Positions 50,520 to 59,022 of a stretch of 64,000 nt of DNA are shown here, in pieces (position 1 is the stretch's first letter; each line of letters begins with the position of its first letter). The notes beneath the pieces are model-generated. The model did no database searches, was not told the DNA's origin, and saw nothing but the letters and a program-made list of their open reading frames with translations. The DNA is from Mycolicibacterium parafortuitum. GTDB taxonomy: Bacteria > Actinomycetota > Actinomycetes > Mycobacteriales > Mycobacteriaceae. The stretch covers positions 1 through 64,000 of the forward strand of contig NZ_MVID01000014.1 in NCBI RefSeq assembly GCF_002086815.1, in the 5' to 3' direction. A program made the position numbers and the translations under genes.

Positions 50520-51299
50520 CTACCCGAAACGCGCGTGCAGGTCGGGCAGGAACGCCGCCAGGTGGTTCATCTCCTGCGCGCAGTGCACCAGTAGATCCCG
50601 CGGGTCGGGCAGCTGCCGCGCTGCGACGGGTCGAACCATGCTGTTGGCGAACAGGTTTCCGTGTCGCACCCCGACATACGGACCCCCGATCCAGAAGCGC
50701 GACCGCATCTCGGCCCCGTCGGGCGTCGGGCGGATCTGGTGGACGAACCAGCCGATGTCCACCGGTGTCTCCGAGGAGCCGATCCGCGCGCACACCGCCA
50801 CCGACTCACCGAGCCGGTCGCTCGGCAGCCCCAGCGTGTCGGGCCTGACGAACCGGATCGCCGCCTTCACGTACGCCGAGCCGAGGTACTCCTCGATCAG
50901 TGAGGTCCGGCCGGCGTAGTGCCCGTCGCCGCCGCCGTCGGACCAGCGCGCCGACGCGTGTGCGCGGGGGTGCCACAGCTTGTAGCGGCGGGTGTCGCTG
51001 CCGTGCCAACCGAACCACCAGTCCCACATGTGCGGGGTCACGCCCGGCATATCGGTGCGCACCGACACCTGGAATGCGCCGTTGGGCAGCCGCCCGTACC
51101 CGGTCTCGGTCTGCTGGTAGCCGTCGTCGAGAAGCTCAGCGGCACTGTCGAATCCGAGTAGCACCTGGTCGGCCTGCGGGCCGTGGTGCAGCGCGTCGAC
51201 GACGTGCCCCGGCAGCGTCGCCATCTGTGGTTCGAAGAACTCACCCCACGGGGTTCTCGCGTCGTCGCCGCGGTATCCGAGGTAGGTACGCGCGGCCAT
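50520..51299 (-). CDS. DAPG-hydrolase (PhlG)-like C-C hydrolase
   Basis: A 259-residue protein with the features of 2,4-diacetylphloroglucinol hydrolase domains: HMWDWWFGWHGSDTRRYKLWHP with candidate zinc ligands, LIEEYLGSAYVKAAIRF, and the C-terminal HCAQEMNHLAAFLPDL (His...Glu...His). PhlG cleaves an aryl-acyl C-C bond with zinc. ATG 51299 overlaps the oxidase stop (GTGATGG; GTG 51302 is also possible), so oxidase and hydrolase are coupled. A role in breaking down an acylated phenolic or cyclic ketone is suggested. Confidence 0.8.
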   Translation of the reverse strand: MAARTYLGYRGDDARTPWGEFFEPQMATLPGHVVDALHHGPQADQVLLGFDSAAELLDDGYQQTETGYGRLPNGAFQVSVRTDMPGVTPHMWDWWFGWHGSDTRRYKLWHPRAHASARWSDGGGDGHYAGRTSLIEEYLGSAYVKAAIRFVRPDTLGLPSDRLGESVAVCARIGSSETPVDIGWFVHQIRPTPDGAEMRSRFWIGGPYVGVRHGNLFANSMVRPVAARQLPDPRDLLVHCAQEMNHLAAFLPDLHARFG

Positions 51300-52633
51300 C
51301 ACACCCGTCCCATCCAGCTGTGGAAGCGGCCATTCGGGTCGTATGCGGCGCGGACACGGTCGAGCTTGGCCATCGCCTCGGCGCTGGCGAACGGGGCGGG
51401 GCGACGACCGAGGTTCTCGTCGGCGAGCTGGATCCCGCTCTGCAGGTGCTCCATCGCCGCCATGCTGGATCGTGCCCAGTCCCCGTAGATTTCGTCGTCG
51501 GCCGGGTCATCCCACACCCCGTAGCACGCGAGGTAGATCTCGTCTTCGAGGCTGTAGGCCATGTCCTGGCGTTGCGGCGACGGACCCCAGTTCAGCCACA
51601 GGAAGTGCGACGGGTGCGGCGGCATGGATTCCAGCGTCTTGGTGATACCGGGCATCAGCTCGTCGGCCGACGCGGAGGTCCAAATGTTGTCGGCGGTGTA
51701 GCGGTGCCCGTCGGGGTAGTTGCTCATGATGCCCGCGTACCAGGTCTCCAAGTCGGCCGGCGCGTACGGCACCGCGGCGATCGCCTTGTCCCGCACCGGG
51801 CAGGTCTCCAGCAGCGCGAGTGCATTGATCGCGTCCTGTTCGGTGTCGGCGAAAACCGGTGAGGCGAAGACGATTCCGGGGGTCTGCAGGCCCATGCCGG
51901 GCACCGACCGCGACGCCGCGATTTGCAGCTCCACCTTGCGGTCCACCTCGGCGCTGATCGACCGGGCCCAGGGGTAGATCTCGTCGGCGATTTCCATCGG
52001 ATAGACGTAGAGGCTGCTGCCGCAGATCTGTGGGCGCCTGTAGAGCTTGAGGTGGAACGCCGTCACCGCGGCGAAGAATCCCGGGCCGGAACCTCTTGCG
52101 GCCCAATAGAGGTCGGCGTGGTTGTCGGCGTCGATGTGGAGTTGCTCGCCGTCGGCGGTGACCACGTCGAGGCCGAGGACGCTCTCACAGGCAGGGCCCA
52201 GCACCCGGCTGTTCCAGCCGTAGCCGCCCTGCAGCAGGTAGCCGCCGATGCACACGCCCTTGCAGTGCCCGGCCGGGAAGAACAGCCCCTGCTCCCACAG
52301 CAGCCCGGCCAGCACGCTGCCGCCCATCCCGGGCCCGACGACGGCGGTCCCGGCCTCGACGTCGACCTCGCACCGGTTGAGATCATGGACGTCGAGGAGC
52401 ACGCCGCCGTCGCGGATGTGGTTACCCGCCCAGCTGTGCCCGCCGGAGCGGATGCCGATCTTGAGGTCGCGCGCGGTCGCATACTGCACGGTGGCGACGA
52501 CGTCGTCGGCGTCGGCGGCCTGAATGACCAGATCGGGGTAGCGCTCGGGGGTACGGGCGTTCCAGACGGTGCGGGAACGCGCCTGTTCGTAGCCGGGGTC
52601 GTCACGGAAGAAATGCCGGTGCGGTAGATCCAT
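51299..52633 (-). CDS. FAD-linked oxidase, berberine-bridge type (probably bicovalent FAD)
   Basis: A 444-residue FAD-binding_4/BBE protein. The covalent histidine is His66 in RSGGHSWAG, and Cys124 (AGHCKGVCIGGYLL) sits where BBE enzymes attach the flavin through Cys; an extra Cys128 is next to it. The BBE C-terminal motif YDPNGRFHSW is present. No signal peptide. ATG 52633 has a strong GGAGGG site; ATG 52645 is 12 bases upstream without one. It likely oxidises an alcohol or phenolic substrate, with H2O2 release, ahead of the PhlG-like hydrolase. Divergent to IclR. Confidence 0.87.
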   Translation of the reverse strand: MDLPHRHFFRDDPGYEQARSRTVWNARTPERYPDLVIQAADADDVVATVQYATARDLKIGIRSGGHSWAGNHIRDGGVLLDVHDLNRCEVDVEAGTAVVGPGMGGSVLAGLLWEQGLFFPAGHCKGVCIGGYLLQGGYGWNSRVLGPACESVLGLDVVTADGEQLHIDADNHADLYWAARGSGPGFFAAVTAFHLKLYRRPQICGSSLYVYPMEIADEIYPWARSISAEVDRKVELQIAASRSVPGMGLQTPGIVFASPVFADTEQDAINALALLETCPVRDKAIAAVPYAPADLETWYAGIMSNYPDGHRYTADNIWTSASADELMPGITKTLESMPPHPSHFLWLNWGPSPQRQDMAYSLEDEIYLACYGVWDDPADDEIYGDWARSSMAAMEHLQSGIQLADENLGRRPAPFASAEAMAKLDRVRAAYDPNGRFHSWMGRV

Positions 52634-52700
52634 CTCACCCTCCATGAGATTCGGATAGCGGATCTTGTCGGTCCGTACTTCGGATCAATATAGTGACGGG

Positions 52701-53423
52701 GTGGCTGCGACGGAGCGGAACGCACAAGTTGACGTCGGCGGAAATCGCGAAGACGGCCTGCAGGTTCTGCGCCGGGCCGCGGCAGCGCTCGACGAGATCG
52801 CGACCGCGCCGGGGCGACTGCGGCTGGTCGACATCGGCGCCAACCTCGGCCTGGCCAAATCGACGGCCCGGCGGTTGATGGTGGCGCTGGTCGACATCGG
52901 GTTCGCCGCGGTGGACGACACCGGCCGTTACCGGCCCGGGGACCGGCTGCTGGGGCTCGCCAGCGCGGACGGGTCGAACCTCGCAGTGCGGTTCCGCCCG
53001 GTGATCGAGCAGGTGGCCCGCGCGACCGGGGAGACGGTCGACCTGTCGGTGCTGCGCGGCAGGCAGATGTGGTTCATCGACCAGGTCGAATCGGCGCACC
53101 GGCTGCGCGCGGTCTCAGCGGTCGGGGGCCGGTTCCCGCTGCACGACACCGCCAACGGCAAGGCTGCGCTGGCACTGCTCGACGACAACGAGGTGCCCGG
53201 AGAGCTGCTGGCCGAGATTCAGGAGGTGCGCCGGACCGGGATCGGCTACGACCGCGACGAGCACACCGTCGGCATCTCGGCGGCGAGCGTCGCCGCGCGG
53301 CTGACCACAGGACACATCGTCGCGGTCTCGGTGCCCGCGCCGACCGAACGCTTCCGGGCCAACGAGGCCGTCATCGTCGACGCGCTGCGGGCGGCGGCGG
53401 CCGGGCTGCACGACGCCATCTGA
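52701..53423 (+). CDS. IclR-family transcriptional regulator
   Basis: A 240-residue IclR protein: N-terminal winged HTH (LRLVDIGANLGLAKSTARRLM) and C-terminal GAF-like ligand domain (ETVDLSVLRGRQMWFIDQV, FPLHDTANGKAALALL). GTG 52701 is 67 bases from the divergent oxidase start, so it most likely regulates the oxidase/PhlG-like/SRPBCC operon. The frame is open back to 52665, but that would fill the shared promoter. Confidence 0.85.
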   Translation: MAATERNAQVDVGGNREDGLQVLRRAAAALDEIATAPGRLRLVDIGANLGLAKSTARRLMVALVDIGFAAVDDTGRYRPGDRLLGLASADGSNLAVRFRPVIEQVARATGETVDLSVLRGRQMWFIDQVESAHRLRAVSAVGGRFPLHDTANGKAALALLDDNEVPGELLAEIQEVRRTGIGYDRDEHTVGISAASVAARLTTGHIVAVSVPAPTERFRANEAVIVDALRAAAAGLHDAI

Positions 53424-53438
53424 AGTCAACCCGGCCGC

Positions 53439-53470
53439 ATAACTTCACTTAGCCATTTAAGTGAAGTTAT
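53439..53470. promoter_or_regulatory. perfect inverted repeat/promoter upstream of the Fic gene
   Basis: ATAACTTCACTTA-N6-TAAGTGAAGTTAT, a perfect 13-bp inverted repeat ending 9 bases before GTG 53480. A third half-site ACTTCACTT is inside the first codons (53482-53490). A -10 box TATCCT (53468-53473) overlaps the right arm. With 6 bases to the GTG and no ribosome site, the Fic message is probably leaderless and shut off by a protein bound here. The repeat could also act as a weak terminator for the IclR gene. Confidence 0.7.
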
Positions 53471-53479
53471 CCTGGGCTG

Positions 53480-54652
53480 GTGACTTCACTTCGGCCCATC
53501 GCCTACGAGGACGTTCGATGGGAGCCGGACGGTGGACGGCACTCGGGCGGGGCACACCCCAGGTACGGCATCTATCACCCGGCCGTTCCTGCCGGCATCG
53601 CCGACGTGGTTCTCGACCTGCCGTCGTCAGTGTTGGCAGATGCGGAGGCGGCCAGCCGCGAGATCGCTCGGTTCGACGCCGAACTCGGCGGTGAGATCGC
53701 ACCGTTTGCCGCCGTACTGCTGCGGTCGGAATCCGCCGCCAGTTCGCAGATCGAAAATCTGACCGCATCAGCACGAGCGATCGGCGAGGCCGAGTTGCCC
53801 GGGGTCAAGGCCAAGCGCAACGCAGAGACGATCGTCGCCAATACCGCTGCCATGCAGGCAGCTGTCGCTCTGTCTGACGTCGTCGATGCTGATGCCATCC
53901 TGGCGATGCACCGCGCGTTGATGATCAACGATCCACGCCGCACCCCAGGAGAGTTCCGCATCGAGCCTGTGTGGATCGGCGGCGGTTCCACCCCGGTCGG
54001 CGCGACATTTGTCGGCCCACGCCATGAGCTCATCCCCGACGCGATCGCCGACCTGCTCGCGTTCGTGCGGCGTACCGACGTTCCCACGCTGCCGCAGATT
54101 GCGGTGGGGCACGCCCAGTTCGAGACCATCCACCCCTTTACCGACGGCAACGGGCGCACGGGCCGGGCTCTGGTGCAAGCGCTGCTGCGCAACAAAGGGC
54201 TCACACGACAGTTCACGGTGCCGGTCTCCGCCGGCCTGCTGGCTGACACCGATGCCTACTTCGCCGCGTTGACGAGCTACCGCGACGGCGATGCCGCACC
54301 GATTGTCGAACGCTTCTCCGAGGCCACCGTTCTGGCTATCGCCAACGGACGAGAACTGGTCGCCGAGCTCCGCGATATCCGAGAGGCCTGGAACGGTGCG
54401 ATCACTGCACGGTCCGACTCCGCGGTCTGGAAGGTCGCCGATTTGTTGACCCGTCGTCCGGTCGTGAACGCCGCGCTACTGGCACAGGAGTTGGGCATCG
54501 AGTCCACCAACGCCCACCGCTACCTCAACCCGCTCACCGAGGCCGGAATCCTTATCGAGACCACCAACGGGCCCCGCAACCGAGTGTGGCGTTCCCCCGA
54601 AGTGCTTGCCGCCCTGGACGCATTCGCCGCGCGCGCCGGCCGGCGACGCTGA
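53480..54652 (+). CDS. Fic-family protein (putative AMP-transferase) with C-terminal wHTH
   Basis: A 390-residue Fic protein. The active site is complete: HPFTDGNGR at 218-226. An N-terminal inhibitory motif of the [S/T]xxxE[G/N] type is present (Ser88...Glu92-Asn93, SSQIEN), so it is a class II, self-inhibited Fic enzyme. The C-terminal part (about 300-385) looks like a winged helix (VVNAALLAQELGIESTNAHRYLNPLTEAGI when read in segments), which could bind the repeat 53439-53470 and autoregulate. Fic enzymes usually attach AMP to target protein Tyr/Ser/Thr. No antitoxin gene is adjacent. Confidence 0.88.
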   Translation: MTSLRPIAYEDVRWEPDGGRHSGGAHPRYGIYHPAVPAGIADVVLDLPSSVLADAEAASREIARFDAELGGEIAPFAAVLLRSESAASSQIENLTASARAIGEAELPGVKAKRNAETIVANTAAMQAAVALSDVVDADAILAMHRALMINDPRRTPGEFRIEPVWIGGGSTPVGATFVGPRHELIPDAIADLLAFVRRTDVPTLPQIAVGHAQFETIHPFTDGNGRTGRALVQALLRNKGLTRQFTVPVSAGLLADTDAYFAALTSYRDGDAAPIVERFSEATVLAIANGRELVAELRDIREAWNGAITARSDSAVWKVADLLTRRPVVNAALLAQELGIESTNAHRYLNPLTEAGILIETTNGPRNRVWRSPEVLAALDAFAARAGRRR

Positions 54653-54664
54653 CGTGCAGACGGA

Positions 54665-55531
54665 CTAACCGACCCCCGGGGACCAGCCGAGGCGCCGTCG
54701 TTCCCGGGACAGGAACTCGCGCAGGCTGGTCGGTGGCCGCCCGGTGACGTCGGCCACCGTCGTGGTGACGAAGTCCTGCTCCCCCGCGCGGATCCGCGCG
54801 TCGAGTGCGGCCAGTGCCGCCGAGAAGTCGGCGGGGTAGCCTGCCGCGGCGAGGCGCGCTGCCAGTTCGTCGGTCTCCAGGTCGATGTGCCGCACACGTT
54901 CTGCGAGCACGTCGGTGACCATCTCGGCGGCCTGCGGATAGGACAGCGCTTCGGGCCCGGTCAGAACCAGCTCGCCACCCAGGTGCTCGGGGCGGATCAG
55001 GGCCTGGACCGCGACGGCGCCGATGTCGGCCGCGTCGATGAAGCCCAGCCGTCCGTTCCCGGTCGCCGTGGCGATCTCTCGGCTCCGGCGGATCCCGTCC
55101 GCCAGCGGATGGTCCCCGACGAAGTTCTGCATGAACCACGACGGCCGCAGTGCCGTGTACTCCTCGAAGGTCCGGGCGCCGAGATCGTGGATCTCGCCGA
55201 GCCCCGGGTCGCCCCGCCCGACCGCCGACGAGCTCAGCTGCACGATGCGGCGCACCCCCGCGGCCGAGGCGGCCTCGAAAAAGGGCTGCACCAACGGCAT
55301 CGGCTCCGCGACACCGACCGGGGCGACGAGGTAGACGGCGTCGACACCCGCCACCGCCGAAGCGAAGGTGCGGGTATCGGCCCAGTCGAATCTCACCGCG
55401 TCGGCGTCGGCCGGCGCAGGACGCCGGCTCGCCGCACGTGCCCGCCAGCGCAGCCGACGCAGGCCGCTGACCACCCACGACCCTGTGTTGCCGGACGCTC
55501 CCGTGACGAGAACCGTTCCCGTGTCAGACAT
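54665..55531 (-). CDS. NmrA-like NAD(P)H-binding protein
   Basis: A 288-residue Rossmann protein of the atypical SDR/NmrA type: VLVTGASGNTGSWVVSGLR, RFDWADTRTFASAVAGVDAVYLVAP, LRPSWFMQNF, and IDAADIGAVAVQAL. The usual SDR Tyr-x3-Lys is absent, as in NmrA and quinone reductase-like members. It overlaps the SnoaL gene by 8 bases, so the pair is cotranscribed from the promoter opposite the TetR gene. Role: redox sensing or quinone/enone reduction, unproven. Confidence 0.83.
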   Translation of the reverse strand: MSDTGTVLVTGASGNTGSWVVSGLRRLRWRARAASRRPAPADADAVRFDWADTRTFASAVAGVDAVYLVAPVGVAEPMPLVQPFFEAASAAGVRRIVQLSSSAVGRGDPGLGEIHDLGARTFEEYTALRPSWFMQNFVGDHPLADGIRRSREIATATGNGRLGFIDAADIGAVAVQALIRPEHLGGELVLTGPEALSYPQAAEMVTDVLAERVRHIDLETDELAARLAAAGYPADFSAALAALDARIRAGEQDFVTTTVADVTGRPPTSLREFLSRERRRLGWSPGVG

Positions 55532-55982
55532 TTCGATCCTGACCGAACGCGGTCATCACCGCGTCGACGCCACCCAGCGCGACCGCGGCGGCCAGCGAGT
55601 TCCAGTAGTCCTTGTAATGCACGATGCCTTCGGGTCCGGTGGTGATCACCGAGATGTAGCCCATCCGGTATTCGCTGCCGGTCTGCAGGGCGACGCCCTC
55701 GGCGGAGAACTCCAGCACGACGGTCGCGGGGTCGAGTGTGTGGTGGCGCGCACCCTCGGTGATCGAGTCGAGCCGGATGACGCTGCCGTAGTCCTTGACG
55801 TAATCCCAGACCTCGGCCCGGCTGCGCAACACGCGGTATCCAGGCGGCGCGAACGGGAACTCCATCACGCCGTCGGGCGCCCACTGGTCGGCGAAGGCCC
55901 GCATGTCGTGGCGCCGCAGGCTGTTCAGCAGTTCATCGACGATGCGGTCGGTATGGGCGCGACGTTCGTGGTCGGTGGGCAT
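55524..55982 (-). CDS. SnoaL/NTF2-like protein
   Basis: A 152-residue NTF2-like protein: LLNSLRRHDMRAFADQWAPDGVMEFPFAPPG, then YMGYISVITTGPEGIVHYKDYWNSLA. It resembles SnoaL-type ester cyclases or ketosteroid-isomerase-fold proteins. ATG 55982. The divergent region to the TetR gene carries a 15-bp palindrome. The pair with the NmrA-like reductase is a common TetR-controlled module in actinobacteria. Confidence 0.82.
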   Translation of the reverse strand: MPTDHERRAHTDRIVDELLNSLRRHDMRAFADQWAPDGVMEFPFAPPGYRVLRSRAEVWDYVKDYGSVIRLDSITEGARHHTLDPATVVLEFSAEGVALQTGSEYRMGYISVITTGPEGIVHYKDYWNSLAAAVALGGVDAVMTAFGQDRNV

Positions 55983-56013
55983 CGGTTCTCCTTCGTTCGT
56001 TGACTGACACGAT

Positions 56014-56028
56014 ACGGAACCGTTCCGT
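56014..56028. promoter_or_regulatory. TetR operator palindrome
   Basis: ACGGAAC-C-GTTCCGT, a perfect 7-bp inverted repeat around one base, between the divergent SnoaL (55982) and TetR (56048) starts. Its position decides the TetR start at ATG 56048, since a longer reading would put it inside the gene. Confidence 0.65.
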
Positions 56029-56047
56029 CTCGTTGTATTATTCCGTC

Positions 56048-56623
56048 ATGCCATCCGGACACCGGGCGCTGCGGTCTGACGTGACCGACGGAATCATCGA
56101 AGCCGTCCTCGACGAACTCGCCGACGTCGGATACGGCCGGTTGTCGATGGATGGTGTCGCCCGCCGCGCCAAGGCCGGCAAGGCCGCCCTCTACCGGCGG
56201 TGGCAGTCGAAGCAGGAGATGGTTCTCGACGCGGTGACCACCATCAGCGTGCCTGCGCTGCCCGAGACCAGCGGTGACCTACGGACCGACGTGGCGGCAC
56301 TGGTGCGCGGTGTCGACGAGTGGATCAGCGATCCCCGCATGATGCGCGTGCTCCCCGACCTCCTCGCCGAGGCCGTCCGCAATACGGATCTGGCCGACGC
56401 CCTCACCGCGCGTATCGGCGTGACCCGCCGCGAATCGGGCCGCGTGGTCATCGTGACCGCGATCGAGCGCGGCGAGGTGCGCCCGGACGTGGACATCGAA
56501 TACGTCCTGGATCTGATCGCGGCGCCGGTCTTCTGGCGGATCTGCGGGCGGCGGCTGCCCACCACGCCCGAATTCCTCGACCGCGTGGTCGGCACGGTCC
56601 TGGACGCCCTGCCCAGGCCGTGA
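56048..56623 (+). CDS. TetR-family transcriptional regulator
   Basis: A 191-residue TetR protein: MPSGHRALRSDVTDGIIEAV, then HTH YGRLSMDGVARRAKAGKAALYRRW, and a TetR_C-like helical domain. A TTG at 56000 in the same frame would include the operator, so ATG 56048 is chosen. It probably represses itself and the SnoaL/NmrA pair through the palindrome 56014-56028. Confidence 0.86.
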   Translation: MPSGHRALRSDVTDGIIEAVLDELADVGYGRLSMDGVARRAKAGKAALYRRWQSKQEMVLDAVTTISVPALPETSGDLRTDVAALVRGVDEWISDPRMMRVLPDLLAEAVRNTDLADALTARIGVTRRESGRVVIVTAIERGEVRPDVDIEYVLDLIAAPVFWRICGRRLPTTPEFLDRVVGTVLDALPRP

Positions 56624-56701
56624 CCGGCCCAATTCGCCGGAGGATCTGACGGCTTCGCCGAACGGGCGTGCGCGGACCCGGCGCTGGTTAGGCTGCCGAG
56701 G

Positions 56702-58282
56702 ATGCAGTGGTTCGTCGACAATGCCCTGCTGACGCTGTTCTTCTGCCTCGGTGTGGGCAGCCTGGTGGGCCGGGTGCGATTCGGCCCGGTCGCGTTCGGC
56801 CCGGCCGGGGCGTTGTTCGTGGCGCTGGCGCTGGCCGCCGTCGAGCCCGACGTCGCGCTGCCACCGATCGTCACCAGCCTGTCGCTGTGCGTGTTCTGCT
56901 ACATGGTGGGGCTGGCCGCGGGCCCCTCGTTCGTCAGCGCGCTGCGCACCACATGGCAACCGATCGTGGTGTCCGCGGTGGCGATCGTCGCCATGGCCGC
57001 GGCCGCGCTGGGACTGGGCGCCGTATTCGATCTGGACATCGGGACGGTCGCCGGTGCGTTCGCCGGCGCCGGGACCGCGACCCCCGCACTCGGCGCCGCC
57101 CAACAGCAGCTGGCCACCGGCGACGTGATCCCGGCCGAGCCGGCCATCGGGTACGCCGTGGCCTATCCGATCACCGTGTGCCTGACCATCCTGGCCTGCT
57201 CGTACCTGATCTCGGCGGGACGCCGCAAACCGACGGCCGAAGACCGCGAGAAGGTGCCGCCGATCGGAATCCGCACCGTCGAGCTGCTCGGCGACCCCGA
57301 TCTGACGGTGCACGAACTCGAGCACAGGTACCACGCGGTGATCTCGCGGCTGACCCGCGGCGGTCACACGGTGGTGGCGCGGGAATCAGAGCGGCTGGCC
57401 GACGGTGACCTGCTCACCGCCACCGCCCGCGAAGACCAGCTCGAGCGTCTCATCGCAGATCTGGGCCGGCCCGCCGAACGGGAACCGTGGCTTGATCGCA
57501 GTGAGATCGATTTCCGTCGCATCGTGTTGTCGAACCCGCAGTACGTCGGGCGGGAGCTGCGCGATGTGAAGCTGGACCAGCGGTTCGATGCCGTGGTCAG
57601 CCGGGTGCGCCGCGGCGACACCGATATCGTCGCGACGCCGGATCTCGTGCTGCAGAACGGCGATCGACTGCGGGTGACCGCGCCGCGGAAGCGGTTGGGC
57701 GAGATCACCCGCGACCTGGGCGACTCCGAACGCGCCGCCGGCGACATCAACCCGATCGGCCTCGGACTCGGCCTCGCGATCGGCCTGCTGCTGGCGCTGG
57801 TCCAGATCCCGTTGCCCGGCGGCGGCTCGCTGGTGCTGGGCACCGCGACCGCGCCGCTGGTCGTGGGAGTCGTTCTGGGGGCGTTGGGGCGCACCGGCCC
57901 GGTCATCTGGACGCTGCCGGGAAACGTGTCCAACACCTTGAATCAGTTCTCGCTGCTGATCTTTCTCGTCGCCGTCGGCACCGGCGCAGGCGGCGGGCTG
58001 GTGGCGGCGCTGGCCGACGAGGGGCTCCAACTGATCGTCCTGGCCGTCGTCGTCTCGGCGGTCCACGCGCTGATCTGTGTGGTGGGTCTGCGCACCATCC
58101 TGCGGTTCGGCACCGCCCGCGCGCTGGGCGGGCTCACTGGCTCCCAGCTCAATCCCGCCCCGTACGCCTATGCCATGGGCAAGGTCGCCGACCAACGGCT
58201 GTCGGTGGGGTATGCGGTGCTGTTCCCGGTGTCGATGATCATCAAGGTGTTCGTCGCGCAGTTGATGGTCGTCTACTTCTGA
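56702..58282 (+). CDS. AspT/YidE-type antiporter with two TrkA-C domains
   Basis: A 526-residue membrane protein built as five or six hydrophobic helices, two cytoplasmic RCK-C (TrkA-C) domains (about residues 195-345, with HAVISRLTRGGHTVV and FDAVVSRVRRGDTDIV as repeated strands), then about six more helices. Family features GAGTATPALGAAQQ and LNPAPYAYAMGKV are present. Relatives exchange aspartate/alanine or export small acids. Start ATG 56702 is 78 bases after the TetR stop; no substrate clue in neighbours. Confidence 0.86.
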   Translation: MQWFVDNALLTLFFCLGVGSLVGRVRFGPVAFGPAGALFVALALAAVEPDVALPPIVTSLSLCVFCYMVGLAAGPSFVSALRTTWQPIVVSAVAIVAMAAAALGLGAVFDLDIGTVAGAFAGAGTATPALGAAQQQLATGDVIPAEPAIGYAVAYPITVCLTILACSYLISAGRRKPTAEDREKVPPIGIRTVELLGDPDLTVHELEHRYHAVISRLTRGGHTVVARESERLADGDLLTATAREDQLERLIADLGRPAEREPWLDRSEIDFRRIVLSNPQYVGRELRDVKLDQRFDAVVSRVRRGDTDIVATPDLVLQNGDRLRVTAPRKRLGEITRDLGDSERAAGDINPIGLGLGLAIGLLLALVQIPLPGGGSLVLGTATAPLVVGVVLGALGRTGPVIWTLPGNVSNTLNQFSLLIFLVAVGTGAGGGLVAALADEGLQLIVLAVVVSAVHALICVVGLRTILRFGTARALGGLTGSQLNPAPYAYAMGKVADQRLSVGYAVLFPVSMIIKVFVAQLMVVYF

Positions 58283-58290
58283 CCCACCGG

Positions 58291-58304
58291 ACGGCCCGCG
58301 CCGT
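58291..58304. terminator. possible bidirectional hairpin
   Basis: ACGGC-CCGC-GCCGT in the 25-base gap between convergent antiporter and methyltransferase genes. The stem is only 5 bp and lacks T-tracts. Confidence 0.25.
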
Positions 58305-58307
58305 GCC

Positions 58308-59012
58308 TCACTTCTGATCGACCAGCGCCACCGCGAAACCGTCCCAGCCCTTGGTGCCGACGGTCTGGATCGCCGCGGTGTCCAGCCGCGGGTCGGATCC
58401 CATCATGTCGAACATGGCGCGGACCGCCTTCGCCTGTTCGTCGTCGGGCGCGGGGTCGAGGACGCGGCCACCACGGGCGATGTTGTCCACCACGATCACC
58501 GTCCCCGGGTGCCCCAGGGTGATCGCCCACTCGACGTAGGAGACGTTGTTCTCCTTGTCGGCGTCGATGAACACCAGGTCGAAGGTGTCCCCGCGCTGCT
58601 GCAGTGTGGGCAGTGAGTCCAGCGCCGCCCCGACGACGATCTCCACCCGATCGGCGACCCCGGCGCGTTCCAGATTGCCGCGGGCGACGTCGGCGTGCGC
58701 CTGCGCGTACTCCAGTGTCACCACCGAGCCGTCCGCGCCGACCGCGCGGGCCAGCGCGATGGTGCTGTAGCCGCCGAGCGTGCCGATCTCCAGCACCCGG
58801 CGCGCCCCGGAGATCCGCACCAGCAGTGACAGCAGCTTCGCGTGCTGGGCCGACACCTCGATGCGCGGCAGGCCCGCGGCGTCGGCGGATGCGCGCGCGG
58901 CGCGCAGCGCGTCGTCCTCGCTGTGCAGGACGTCGGTGAACAGGTTGTCGAGCGCGGCCCAGTCAGACGCTGCCGCTCTATCAGACGCTGCTGCCCTATC
59001 AGACGAAGTCAC
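58308..59012 (-). CDS. class I SAM-dependent O-methyltransferase (Rv0187-like)
   Basis: A 234-residue catechol-type O-methyltransferase: SAM motif VLEIGTLGGYSTIALARA, acidic EYAQAHADVARGNLE, then DLVFIDADKENNVSYVEWA with metal-binding Asp residues and VVDNIARGG. In M. tuberculosis an enzyme of this kind (Rv0187) lies in the same neighbourhood, which supports the assignment. The N-terminus contains the hexapeptide repeat SDRAAA twice, encoded by an 18-bp tandem repeat, and may not be part of the fold; a start further in is possible. Confidence 0.85.
   Translation of the reverse strand: MTSSDRAAASDRAAASDWAALDNLFTDVLHSEDDALRAARASADAAGLPRIEVSAQHAKLLSLLVRISGARRVLEIGTLGGYSTIALARAVGADGSVVTLEYAQAHADVARGNLERAGVADRVEIVVGAALDSLPTLQQRGDTFDLVFIDADKENNVSYVEWAITLGHPGTVIVVDNIARGGRVLDPAPDDEQAKAVRAMFDMMGSDPRLDTAAIQTVGTKGWDGFAVALVDQK
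58963..58998. repeat. 18-bp tandem repeat, two units
   Basis: Two near-identical 18-base units (TCAGACGCTGCCGCTCTA and TCAGACGCTGCTGCCCTA) followed by a partial third (TCAGACGA). It lies in frame within the methyltransferase N-terminus, so slippage would change protein length by six residues (SDRAAA). Confidence 0.8.
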
Positions 59013-59022
59013 CCCAGCGACG

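Noticed and set aside
52646..52700. PafBC-type promoter in the IclR/oxidase divergent gap (TTGTCGGTC).
   Set aside because: The TTGTCR box is present, but no TANNNT lies at the required 8-base spacing.
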